Shown here in pieces: positions 13,021-21,954 of a stretch of 25,958 bases of DNA. The position numbers were made by a program, and so were the translations under genes. Each line of letters opens with the position of its first letter. Position 1 is the first letter of the stretch. Under the pieces are notes generated by a model that was given only the letters and a program-made list of their open reading frames with translations, made no database searches and was not told where the DNA came from. This DNA comes from Byssochlamys sp. IMV 00236 (taxonomy: Eukaryota; Ascomycota; Eurotiomycetes; Eurotiales; Thermoascaceae), in contig MSJH02000491.1 in assembly GCA_001931875.2 (NCBI GenBank), positions 1 through 25,958 of the forward strand, given 5' to 3'.

Positions 13021-14709
13021 ATGAAGCCTAGACTTGTGTTGAAGGCAACATTATATTATGTAGATATTGTCAAAAAGATCAATCCAACCTTTAAACATGA
13101 ACTTGTTTATATACCAAAAAGAACATTGACAAACCCAAGAGAACCATCAAAGAATAATGGATATGACAACATAAATGATGATTATATTCTAAGAGTCAAG
13201 GAGATCATATCAAGTACAAAAGAAAGGTAAGGAAGATACAAAAGATAATAGAGACTGAGATGAGCTTTTAGTTATGAAATACTAGAATTGATGGGTCAAG
13301 GAACATTTGGTCAAGTAGTTCAATGTAGAGAATTATCTACAAATAATCTTGTAGCTGTTAAAATCATCAAGAGACATCGTGCATTTACTGCTCAAGGAGA
13401 AAAGGAGATAAACACTTTAAAAATGGTATTATCAATTGGAGACAAAGAGAGGCTTAGCTCATTGTTTTCTATAGTTGAATGATCATTCGAGATATAAGGA
13501 TAAATATCTACAATTACGTGATCATTTTGTCTTTAGAGGTCATATCTGTCTAGTATTCGAATTACTCTCTGTTAGTTTACATAAAGTATTAAAACAAAAG
13601 CCCCGCTTGTCTATATTGGATATCAAATTGATCTCAGTACGAATACTAGAAACACTCGCTTCACTTGCGGATTTACATATTATTCATACTGACTTAAAGC
13701 CTGATAATATTCTACTCAAAAGGTAACTAGGGAAAACATGTGAAGTTCTGTACGCTGATAATTTGAATTAGTCCAGATGATTTACACGACGTAAAACTAA
13801 TTGATTATGGATCAGCCTGCTTAGAAACGGACAGACCAACAAACTATCATATACAGACTGCATTCTATCGATCACCCGAGGTCATCATTAAGGCACCTTA
13901 TCATTGTGCAGTCGATATGTGGTCCTTTGGATGCTTTGTTGCTGAACTTTATTTAGAAAAACCACTATTTCCAAGTGGAAATGAAATCATTCTATTACAC
14001 ATGATGGCAAAGACATTACAGTAAGTCATTCTTTTTTACGTCGTAATTAATTCACTCATATATATCCAAAAGATCCTTACCACCAGATCATATGCTTCAC
14101 AAGGGTGAAAAATCTCAAAAGTTTTTCCATATTAAAGGTACACAATCAGATGTGACAAAGCTGCGGGAAATAGGTGCACATGATATTTCAGCAACCTCCC
14201 TTGACGAAAGAATCACGGGCCACCCTCGATCAGATGATGATACTGAAGAAGGTATTTCCATCATATTTTGTACTTATGACACTGATACTCTTTTTTTTTT
14301 TTTTTTTTTAGATCAGAAATGGTTACTTGATTTTCTAAAAAAGATATTAGTGTATGATCCAGACAAACGCTATACACCCAGACAGGCATTACAGCACCCT
14401 TTCATCACATCAGACCCCGTCATTCATTCATCCTCTTCTATTTCACGCACAACTGAAGAAAGCAACGAGATCAAGACTCCTTCTCCTCCTCTTCATAAAC
14501 CGGATGCAAAACCCTTAAAGTCTATACTAAAAAAAAAGAGCAGTAAAGATTTGAAAGTACCTCTTCCTCAGCTAGATAATACCCTCGATAGTACTGTGGC
14601 TTTGATCTATCAACAACCAAGACCCACCACTGGTTTCATAAACACATACCCCTTTCAGAGTCCTCAGCACCCTGCCATGGCATACTACACGCATTATTTT
14701 TCTCATTGA
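13021..14709 (+). CDS. Yak1/DYRK-type protein kinase with atypical activation loop
   Basis: A 477-residue kinase from six exons (13021-13226, 13272-13425, 13475-13722, 13772-14020, 14073-14251, 14312-14709). The region before the kinase domain has the Yak1-type pattern PKRTLTNPREPSKNNGYDN..DDYIL, then GQGTFGQVV (Gly-rich loop, about 77-85), Lys99 in VAVK, HTDLKPDN with Asp193, and LIDYGSAC with Asp214, so a DYG replaces DFG. The domain ends with the CMGC-like PDKRYTPRQALQHPFI. By family, Yak1 restrains growth under nutrient stress. At the activation loop, where Yak1/DYRK kinases carry Tyr-x-Tyr before IQSRFYRSPE, this protein reads NYHIQTAFYRSPE: His occupies the autophosphorylated Tyr place. 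The catalytic residues remain, so activity is still possible. The C-terminal tail (about 110 residues) is Ser/Pro-rich. The last intron contains a T19 tract. The start may be incomplete (see upstream spacer). Confidence 0.88.
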
Positions 14710-14985
14710 GAAACTGTGTAACATTTTTTTTTTTTCTTTCTGTTATTTTCTACAATAAAATGATGCTCTCAGGAAGTAAAAGACCTACAATTCAGTCTAA
14801 CAGCGTTAAAATCAAGAGGTAAAACCAAAGAAAGAGAATGCACTCGGAGTGAACTGATTCACTTTAAGCATTATTGGCACAGAACGACGATTAAAAGAAA
14901 AGGTTTGATGACACATATATACACACAATGAGAAAAGTATACGTAGAGAAATAGCTGATGTCACTAGTAGAGAGCAGAAAAGATC
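14710..14985. other. Spacer, kinase stop to Nup96 start, with a candidate coding exon
   Basis: A short open exon starts at ATG 14760 (MMLSGSKRPTIQSNSVKIK) and ends at a good donor (GTAAAA, 14819). Splicing to the AG at 14971-14972 would join it in frame to the Nup96 ORF (adding R-A-E-K-I before Met). The acceptor directly follows another AG, so this model is weak. Otherwise the spacer looks like a 3' UTR (T10 tract, ACAATAAAA near 14753) plus promoter. Confidence 0.3.
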
Positions 14986-16367
14986 ATGACAACATTCTAT
15001 GAACAAGTCAACATTACACCAAAGCCTGATGATCTTCCTTTGTTAGAATTAAAGCAAACTGATTTTAGCAAATATCTGTTTGATCTTGACGACTTGGATC
15101 GAGATCAACAGTTAATCTGGGATCTAGCCAACGCGCTTTTTGAAAATCGACCTTTGGATTGGCTTCGAGATCTGGTCAAACCTGGACTAGAAGACACTCT
15201 TGGCCAATTTCGTAAACAGTACACAAACGACTCATTCTCAACTGTCTTTGTCTATCTTACCTATGGACAACGAGAAAGGGCCAGTGACGAAGCACGTAGG
15301 GCTGGTGATTTTAAGTTGTCAATGTACATTTCCCATTCAGCCACAAAGGACCTTCGCGCGATGATGAAGGAACAGATCGAGATATTTCAAAAGACGCCAG
15401 GCGAGTGGTCAGAGTACAGTGAGTTTAGGAAGAAATGTTGGTACGTGATCGCAGGCGAATTGGGTCTTGTTGAAACGAACCTTGTTGTAACAGAGGGTAT
15501 ATCTTGGCAGTGTATCATCGGTATGCATCTCTGGTACTCACCGTCAGCGAGCTTGGTCGAGTACAATGAAACAAGACGCGTCCCGGTGAACCCAAATCTG
15601 TCGCAGATGGCGACTCTGAAGCGCACGGCTGCTCCTGATAAGCAATGTCTGTGGTACCAGCTTCTTCAGTGGTGGCTCGGGGATCCTGGTATGGCGCATC
15701 TGGACAGTTGGCCACTGGATTTACTCTTTTTGTTATCGGTGTATCTGCCTGATCGTATTCAGAACGATGTGTTTATTGAACAGTGGCGTGATGAACTCGA
15801 GAAAATGGACAAGGTCGAATGGGCCCTGTTTGTTTCCCAGTTTGGAAAGAAAGACAAGGCAGCAGATAGAGTCAAGTATATACTAAGAAATGGCGAATGG
15901 GAAGATCAAGACAGGCTAGTTCAGCAATTTCAAATACCAAAAAAATGGATCTATATCGCCAAGTCATTGAGAGCACACGATGACTGGGATTTTGAAGCAG
16001 AGTATGAGTGTCTGATTGAGGGGGAATTGCTTAATGAAGCCTTTATGGCACTGCTACACTTTCTTTTGCCCAAGAACTTTTATTGTAACCTTTTTTTTTT
16101 TTTTTTTTGAAGAAATGACAATAACTTATCATTACCATAGGCACACCCACGGCGCTGCGAACAGGTTTAACTTACATCATGGAATACCCAGATCAAGATC
16201 GGCCCGATATACAGCTGTTGAAGGAAGCATACATGTATTTGATCAATAAACAAGAGGAGAAAAAAGACGATTTACTTCAAAGATTACAAGAATATTCCAG
16301 TTTATTAGAAAGCTTTCCAAATGCACATCAATTGATTATCAAATTAATAAACGCCATTCAAGATTAG
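14986..16367 (+). CDS. Nup96-type nucleoporin domain protein (stand-alone)
   Basis: A 441-residue protein from two exons (14986-16084 and 16141-16367; intron with T18 tract, phase 1). It matches the helical Nup96 (Nup145C) core: FSKYLFDLDDLDRDQQLIWDLANALFENRPLDWLRDL, FRKQYTNDSFSTVFVYLTYGQRERASDEARRAGDFKLSMYISHS, and a tail with LLQWWLGDPG and the AFMALLHFLLP region. In the family this domain belongs to the Y-shaped Nup84/Nup107 scaffold complex of the nuclear pore. Nup96 is normally the C-terminal half of a Nup98-Nup96 precursor and has a Sec13-binding segment before this domain. Here an in-frame TAG (14968-14970) lies just upstream of the ATG, and the kinase gene ends 276 bp before, so both Nup98 and the Sec13-binding part are absent. 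It may be a truncated duplicate, a split gene, or a gene with an overlooked far-upstream exon. Confidence 0.75.
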
Positions 16368-16385
16368 TCTTCTTTCTTAAATCCG

Positions 16386-16706
16386 TTATAGTCTGTTGTT
16401 TGAGTATTTCTGATAAGCTAATACAATGGCCACACCAGTGACCAAGCCTTTATAAAAGGCAATGGCCGTAGGAGAAACCAAGAAATGCTCTGCTTCTTCA
16501 ATTTTAGGTGCTGCTCTCCGTCGAAGATCAGCCAGCTCTGCCTTCAATTTCTCCATTTCTTCTTCAGCATGTCTTGACGCCCTTTCATATTGATCAGAGG
16601 CATTATGAATACCCTTTTTCATCGTCTCCGATGCGTCAGATACACCTCGATGTGCACTAGATGCAGCCTGGTCTACTTTTTCGTTTGTCTTGTCTTTATC
16701 TGCCAT
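16386..16706 (-). CDS. Small coiled-coil protein with C-terminal membrane anchor
   Basis: A single-exon gene for 106 residues. Residues 1-45 are hydrophilic and Ala/Ser/Lys-rich (late-embryogenesis-like repeats), 46-75 form a charged heptad helix (EEEMEKLKAELADLRRRAAPKIEEAEHF), and 80-98 form one hydrophobic segment (AIAFYKGLVTGVAIVLAYQ) followed by a short positive tail. That is the topology of a tail-anchored protein, and the layout recalls fungal mitochondrial outer-membrane proteins of the OM14 type; that resemblance is an inference. The stop codons of this gene and the Nup96 gene are only 18 bp apart (convergent). The product was not otherwise recognised. The ATG at 16706 is the first of the frame. 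Confidence 0.65.
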   Translation of the reverse strand: MADKDKTNEKVDQAASSAHRGVSDASETMKKGIHNASDQYERASRHAEEEMEKLKAELADLRRRAAPKIEEAEHFLVSPTAIAFYKGLVTGVAIVLAYQKYSNNRL

Positions 16707-16809
16707 CCTTTTTTGAGAAATATAAATAGCAACAAAGAAAAAAAAAAACTGAAAATGCAGCTTTGGCTTGTTTTATTCTTGATTTACGTACATTAATTGG
16801 CTATGTTTC

Positions 16810-17796
16810 TTAATGAGCATAATCTCTTTTGACAATCATGTCAAATGTTTCAGGATTACAAGCATATTCCTTTACAAATTCAGCTTCCATTTCATGCATA
16901 CGCTTACCGACGAGAACAAGCGAATGAAGAGGCCCACCAAAGTCGACATCAACCAATTCCTCAAGTGTGCCCGCAACGATCTTTTGAGTCTCTGTGCCGA
17001 TACGTGCACACCCTATCGCCAGCGCATCGGGTTTGCAAACACCTTCACCACGTTTTTCTTCAATTTCCAACAGTTGCTCCACAGCTTGGTTGACGGTCAT
17101 ATAACGAGGTGGTTCATAAATGAGACGGCCTCTAATAATGGTCGGGAAGGATAAGAGATCACAATCTTTCTACGGTTGCTCCCCTTTTTTTTAAAAAAAA
17201 GATATTACCTTGCCATATTTTCAATACTTTGTTCCTTTACTTTGATATCCAATAAGCAGAGGGTGTGAAGTCCAAACTGATGATTTTCCTTGATACGATC
17301 ATAAAAGCTATCTGGGCGCCACGTCTCTGTGAAAAAGACGATTGAAATGGTCTGTCCAAAGTTATAAAGCTGAAGACCACAAGCACCAACAGCGTTCATA
17401 ATAGAGGCATTATGAATCACCTTAACGGGAATACCGAGTTCACGAGCACGAATGACCAAGTCTGTATGAGTTGTGGCGCCATAAGGGTCACCAACAACCA
17501 AGAAGGAGACGTCAATTTTGTCTGCATTGGCAAGAATGGTGTCACTGTCTGACTCGACCATTTCGCGATCGGCGACGATGACCTCTTTATCATAGTAAGC
17601 TTCCTATTGAAAAAAAGACGCATCAGTTCTTGTTTTGTTGAAGTTGTAATTGTGTAATTACAAGTTTCTCTTTGCCAACAGTCAAGATAGAAGTATAAGC
17701 TTCTAAATAAACACGTTCAGATCTCTTGACGGCTTCTAATCCCTTGACAGTAATATCTGTCTCGTCAGACAGTCCAAGGCCAATAACATACAACAT
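16810..17796 (-). CDS. DPH5: Diphthine (methyl ester) synthase Dph5
   Basis: A 283-residue enzyme from three exons (17662-17796, 17209-17603, 16810-17131), phases closing exactly. It opens with [38 protein letters not shown] and carries VADREMVE, the tetrapyrrole-methylase signature [14 protein letters not shown] (SAM binding), [60 protein letters not shown] and [19 protein letters not shown]. Dph5 methylates the modified histidine of elongation factor 2 in cytosolic diphthamide synthesis, the target of ADP-ribosylating bacterial toxins. Length fits the family (about 285). Nothing is missing or unusual. It is divergent from the small gene at 17973, across a spacer with an A36 tract. Confidence 0.96.
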
Positions 17797-17865
17797 GAAG
17801 AAAAGAGGAGCCAGATGTCACTTTAACCACTTACACCTTGAATAAAAGTGACGGCTCATTTTCAT

Positions 17866-17903
<38 letters not shown>

Positions 17904-17972
17904 AGGTCTCTGAGGGGACACTACACTCCCGACGTTGACAATAATTACCCACAGAAATTTAGTTACCACAAA
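17797..17972. promoter_or_regulatory. Divergent spacer with an A36 tract, Dph5 / unknown gene
   Basis: This spacer of 176 bp contains 36 consecutive A (17867-17902). Long poly(dA:dT) tracts exclude nucleosomes and often mark fungal promoters; here the tract could serve both directions. The exact length is prone to sequencing error. Confidence 0.5.
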
Positions 17973-18468
17973 ATGAAAATGAAGTCAACCCAGGATATAA
18001 AACTGATAAGAGACCGTATTCGCGCTAATCTGAATAGCATAGTGTACTCAGAAACGCAGGAAGTATTCGATCTGGCCCATCAGCTATTCCCTGCGTACTT
18101 CAACAGCTTGTGGCTTTCAAAAAGTCAAACCAACCTTTTCTCATCGTGCTTCTTCCCTTCTTGCTCAGCAAGAAAGACTTTATGTCCCAGATGTAGACCA
18201 AGGCCGTCTTTGCCATGAGCTGTTAGAAAGCGCGGACCAAAGCCTTCGTATCTTACTTGCCAAGTACAATGAAAAGATCAAGCAGTTGAAAGATAACCCA
18301 GAAGGTTTAGATAACCTGGTAAGTGCATTAAAACAACCTAAATAAACTGTAGAAAACGTCTGTTATGTGCCTCAATCAAGACCTGCAAGACAGCAATAAT
18401 TCTGTCTTTTTTTTTCATTATAAAAACAAACATCCTAGGGCCCACCAAAGTCCACCTCGGGTTACTAA
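17973..18468 (+). pseudogene. Small coiled-coil protein gene with a frame break
   Basis: The ATG at 17973 opens a frame reading MKMKSTQDIKLIRDRIRANLNSIVYSETQEVFDLAHQLFPAYFNSLWLSK. At the A5 run 18119-18123 the coding-like signal moves to another frame: ...VKPTFSHRASSLLAQQERLYVPDVDQGRLCHELLESADQSLRILLAKYNEKIKQLKDNPEGLDNL, up to a good donor at 18319. An exon at 18439-18468 would then add GPPKSTSGY and a stop in phase 0. Removing one A restores the reading, so a one-base sequencing error is as likely as true decay. I do not recognise the family with confidence. The two-helix layout faintly recalls the kinetochore subunit Nsl1/Mis14, but I would not assign it. An alternative with an extra intron before the break was tested and gives a poorer protein. 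Confidence 0.5.
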
Positions 18469-18760
18469 ACGTATAGAGCTTTTGTTTGAAAAAAGGCTCT
18501 ATGCTTTGCCAAGTAAAAAGTTAGGAGACAAAGACGAACAATAAAGCAATAAAAAAGTGCAACAAGTCGATGAGAGTGAAATATATGATATCTTTATTTA
18601 CGACGAATAAAATAATGAATATTTATTGCTAATGCTGTGATGACATAATATTCTATTTAGTAAAAATTGATTTTACGGAAAAAAGACTACAAAATTGGTG
18701 CTGGTATTGGACAGAATATAGCTGTCAGTTGAACCCTTTCCTTCGGTAAACTAGGATACG
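18469..18760. other. Spacer between unknown gene and paralog A
   Basis: AT-rich, with no gene seen. It contains 3' regions of two converging transcripts, and an ATAAAGCAATAAAAAAG stretch (18541-18557) that may act as a poly(A) signal for the plus-strand gene. Confidence 0.4.
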
Positions 18761-19118
18761 TCAATGAATCGATGTCGTTCGAGGATATGACTTGTAGCGA
18801 TCTGGGAATTTTTTCATTTGGACTTTCGCAATGAAGAAAAGTTCAGAAGGTACGTTTTCTAAGTAGCAAATGTTGGCGTCTATAAGGTCGTCGACTCGTT
18901 CCTCGCATTCTTTTTCGTTTTCCTCATTGATGAGTTTGCCATAAAACACGCAAGCTGCTTGTCCACGTGTAATTGTTGTTGCTTCTGCTATTGCTACTGA
19001 TGTTGGGTTGGCTTAATGAAACAGACAAATTGCTGTGAGCATCCATAAAAAAATAATTAGTACCTATAACAATCTTGGGTGCCTCCGCTCCGGCTTCCAA
19101 TGTGGTAGATGCTCGCAA
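18761..19118 (-). CDS. Small protein of a duplicated family, paralog A (intact-looking)
   Basis: Two exons (19064-19118 and 18761-19011; 52-nt intron with GTACTA donor and AAG acceptor) give 101 residues. The core matches the first part of the locus at 20158-21549: QAACVFYGKL...CYLENVPSELFFIAKVQMKKFPDRYKSYPR against QAACVFFGDL...CYIDVPTEPFLVARCRINFFPFRYKRYRR. The N-terminus is not conserved. I do not recognise the domain; the shared part ends in basic residues. This copy lacks everything that follows in the longer locus, so it is either a short gene or a truncated copy. Seventy-eight base pairs upstream of the ATG begins a TIR-bounded element. No frameshift is needed. Confidence 0.5.
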
Positions 19119-19196
19119 AGACGCGCTTTACTTTTCCTTTCTTCTCCCATATCTTTCAATGCTAGCTATATTACAATTCAATTTTTTGGGGCACAC

Positions 19197-19570
19197 TACA
19201 TGCACCAGAAAATGCACCAGAAGTTAAACTAATTACACGGGCGACGCCTCTACCCATTGTCTATGGTGTAGTCCAACAAAGCTTTTCAATCTGCAGAGTC
19301 AAACTAAACACGACTTTTATAAAATCGTCATATTGATTCGTTTCTTTTCAAGTAGGAGAAAAGAAAAGAATGTTATTTCTTTGTTTATTCTAATCTTGTG
19401 TTGTCAGTTTGATCAACAAATGAACCAAGATCAATTACGTGTAACTATATGACATCGTATTTTATATCAGAGAGCGAATTGGACAGCCTTAGGTTAGGCT
19501 TTGGTAGTGTGAAGTTGTAGTGACAACATAGGTAGCGTCCGTAGTATTAGTCTATTTTCTGGTGCATGTA
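19197..19570. mobile_element. TIR-bounded non-autonomous element, copy A (MITE-like)
   Basis: The 17-bp TACATGCACCAGAAAAT at 19197-19213 is exactly inverted at 19554-19570, giving a 374-bp element. Internally it matches copy B at 21563-21954: blocks around ACGGGCG, CCAACAAAGCTTTTCAAT, TTGTCAGTTTGATCAACAAA, GACATCGTATTTTATA, CCTTAGGTTAGGC and ACATAGGTAGCGTCC. Read outward, the right end continues the inverted similarity to the left end of copy B for about 36 bp. The left end carries a second partial terminal motif (TGCACCAGAAG, 19214-19224). A TA may be the target duplication. It has no coding capacity. Confidence 0.75.
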
Positions 19571-20157
19571 ATGTTGGTCATTTTTAAGGGCGAGTCTACT
19601 AACTAAACTAAATTAAAATAAGTTTTTGAGCTGTGTCAGCCATGATGTGCGGGCGCTTACCACATTTTCAGCCTTCGCTTTGACAGCATTTTGGTTTTCA
19701 ATACTAGTGTTAAAGTTTCCACACCACTGTGCCTATATTTGTAATTTTATTTTATGGTATAGATTCTATGAAAAGCGAAAACTTCTGCTAAGAGAATTAT
19801 ACGGCCACTAGTCATATATACTGACAATTATTCCCTCATTAGACAAACGAAGACATAGAAGTGTATATGTTGCTGCTGCATAGAGAAGATGGTCATAACA
19901 TACAGTAGGTTAGAATATTTCGGAGCGACTTATAGATAAAAGCATTCGCTCATAGCGTTCACGTCGCAACGTATATAGAAAGTAGAAGAAACGGCCTATA
20001 GTTTAAGAAATAAAACATACAAGAAGCAAAGCTGACGAAATATGTATAATATGTAAGTAGAGGAGAAGGTAATGATGGATTAAAATAAGAGAAAAAAAGA
20101 ATACAAGAAAGACTGGCAAGAGTGTGCTGGGTGCTTTTAATGAAATAATGTACGGTA
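19571..20157. other. Spacer between element A and the long paralog
   Basis: About 590 bp without a supported gene. Scattered short frames on both strands have no resemblance to anything recognised. It presumably holds the 3' region of the long paralog B. Confidence 0.4.
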
Positions 20158-21549
20158 TCATTTAGAACGATAAGGAAGGGTTTTTCGGCACGCAAAAGGC
20201 TTCAAATAGTTGTTGTTGTTGAGTATTTTATCGCGACTGTATACTTCATACTTTCCAATTTGGCGAAACCGATCGACTACGATGCATTCTAGAGAATAAT
20301 AATTGCTGTTGGAGTGTTAATACATGACTAATAATCAAGAATCGTTGCGCTATACAACTTACATGACTAATGTTCTTATACCATCAGCATCTGTAGAAAG
20401 CGCTGCGTAATCGACGATTATAAGGCATACTTTTTTGATAAAAGACCTATATAAAATCAAAAATTAATCCACTATGCTGTTCCTTTTTATTGTTCTTCCA
20501 ACATTTCATTTCTCTAGAACTTACTTTATGTGCTCCCAGTAAAATGTCTCAACTCCATTTTCTCGAGATCTTCAATAGTATTATACATGTCTCTGGAGTT
20601 AATAGGGCTTCCGGCACAACTTTGTGGAGAAGCATACACAAACTCAACAAGCGATCTTTCCCTCAAATACTCGATCATTTTTTGAAGATTATCCTTTAAG
20701 GCATCATTCGACAGTCCACACGGGCTTTTTCTTACATACCCTACGACTTTGAAGCCATCATCCTTTTTCTTGTCGATGAAGCACTCGTATTTACTTTGAT
20801 AGTTGGCAATATTTTGCACTAAAAAAGCTTCATTACATAATGTTAGTACGGGGTTGTGTTCGTCAAATACATTTTTTTATCGTACTACATACCTCAGTCC
20901 TCTTTTTTCATTACATATAAGGCTTTGTGCGTAACTCGACCGCCTTTTTTGCGTTTTCTTGATACCTCTGCGTTTAAATATTTGGTACCACACTTTTTGG
21001 CAAACTGGACATTTTTATCTCGATACAAGCTTGTATACTGCTTTATGATTGTAAAAATCTCCTTTGATGTCATATCCAGACATTCTTACACCTTTTCGTT
21101 TTGTGGATCGTTTATGAGAAAGATATTGCTTATGAATTTGATAAGCTGTGATTCAGAATCTAAAAGCTGTGACGTTAGTTTATGAACTGTAACAAACGAG
21201 CAAGAAAACAGGAGTAATGCTTACGGATAACTTTGTTATTGGTTTCACACTCTATTTCTTCATTTGCTTCTTCAATGATTCTAGATAGTGGGCCCAGTTC
21301 TGCACGACGGTATCGTTTGTACCTGAAAGGGAAAAAGTTGATACGGCACCTTGCTACAAGAAATGGCTCCGTCGGTACGTCGATGTAGCACAATTCAACG
21401 TCTGGATATGCTGCAATTTTTGCTTCATTTAGGACTTCATTTTCAGGAGTTAATAAATCACCAAAGAATACACAAGCTGCTTGTGAGTGTGTGATCATTA
21501 TTTCTGAGTTTGAGGACATCAAGTAGACAGGGTAGGCGCGAGCTAACAT
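20158..21549 (-). pseudogene. Long member of the duplicated family, paralog B (probably decayed)
   Basis: A multi-exon locus. Exon 21225-21549 carries the part shared with paralog A (...QAACVFFGDL...FPFRYKRYRRAELGP); exon 21092-21159 gives HSESQLIKFISNIFLINDPQNEK; then TAT at 21037 onward gives YTSLYRDKNVQFAKKCGTKYLNAEVSRKRKKGGRVTHKALYVMKKED. Next comes 20525-20818 (GFKVVGYVRKSP..DNLQKMIEYLRERSLVEFVYASP), 20363-20446 (SFIKKVCLIIVDYAALSTDADGIRTLV) and 20158-20288 (ECIVVDRFRQIGKYEVYSRDKI...RSK). A TAA at 21086-21088 could be hidden in a 54-nt intron, but a TGA at 20894-20896 lies before its donor, a frame shift is needed near 20530-20575, and the last splice is out of phase. I read it as a decayed member of a multi-exon family with a GYVRKSP motif; function not recognised. 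A domain resembling the resolvase fold (Y-x-R-K-S) was considered but is not supported by further motifs. Confidence 0.55.
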
Positions 21550-21562
21550 AAAAGGGAAACAC

Positions 21563-21954
21563 TACATGCACCAGAAAATTAGACCAATACTACGGGCGCA
21601 ACTCTATCCATTACCTATGATATCACCCAACAAAGCTTTTCAATGTGTGGCATCAAGCTAAGCATGACTTTATAAAGTTACCGACTTGTTTTGTTTCTTT
21701 TCAGGAAGAAAGAGATAAAAAAGAAATGTTGTTATTTATTCTAGTTTTATGTTGTCAGTTTGATCAACAAAAATGCAAGAACACGTGTAATTATGATGAC
21801 ATCGTATTTTATACCAGAGAGAGTGAACTGGATGAGCCTTAGGTTAGGCAGAAGCATTGGTAATATGACGCTGTATAGTGGCAACATAGGTAGCGTCCCA
21901 AGGAAGCGTCCCAAGGAAGCGTCCATAGCATTAGCCTATTTTCTGGTGCATGTA
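21563..21954. mobile_element. TIR-bounded non-autonomous element, copy B (MITE-like)
   Basis: The same 17-bp terminus as copy A, at 21563-21579 and inverted at 21938-21954, bounds 392 bp. It begins only 13 bp upstream of the ATG of paralog B, as copy A stands upstream of paralog A. On the minus strand it contains TTTATAAAG (21669-21677), which could act as a TATA box for paralog B. The extra length relative to copy A comes partly from a 13-bp tandem duplication at 21892-21924. Confidence 0.75.
21892..21924. repeat. 13-bp tandem repeat inside element B
   Basis: AGCGTCCCAAGGA is repeated exactly at 21892-21904 and 21905-21917, followed by a partial third copy (AGCGTCC). Element A has one AGCGTCC at the corresponding place, so the expansion happened in copy B. 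Confidence 0.85.

Noticed and set aside
16931..18452. Exact 14-nt match (GGCCCACCAAAGTC) between DPH5 (16931-16944) and the last exon of the small gene (18439-18452)
   Set aside because: Similarity does not extend on either side, so a duplicated DPH5 fragment is not supported.
19197..19570. Element A as a CACTA-superfamily transposon because of CACTACATG at the left end
   Set aside because: The right ends read CATTACATG and CATACATG when inverted, so the CACTA terminus is not conserved.
20158..21549. Paralog B as a serine recombinase (Y-x-R-K-S motif)
   Set aside because: Only the short GYVRKSP string is suggestive. The catalytic arrangement and DNA-binding domain of resolvases are not seen.
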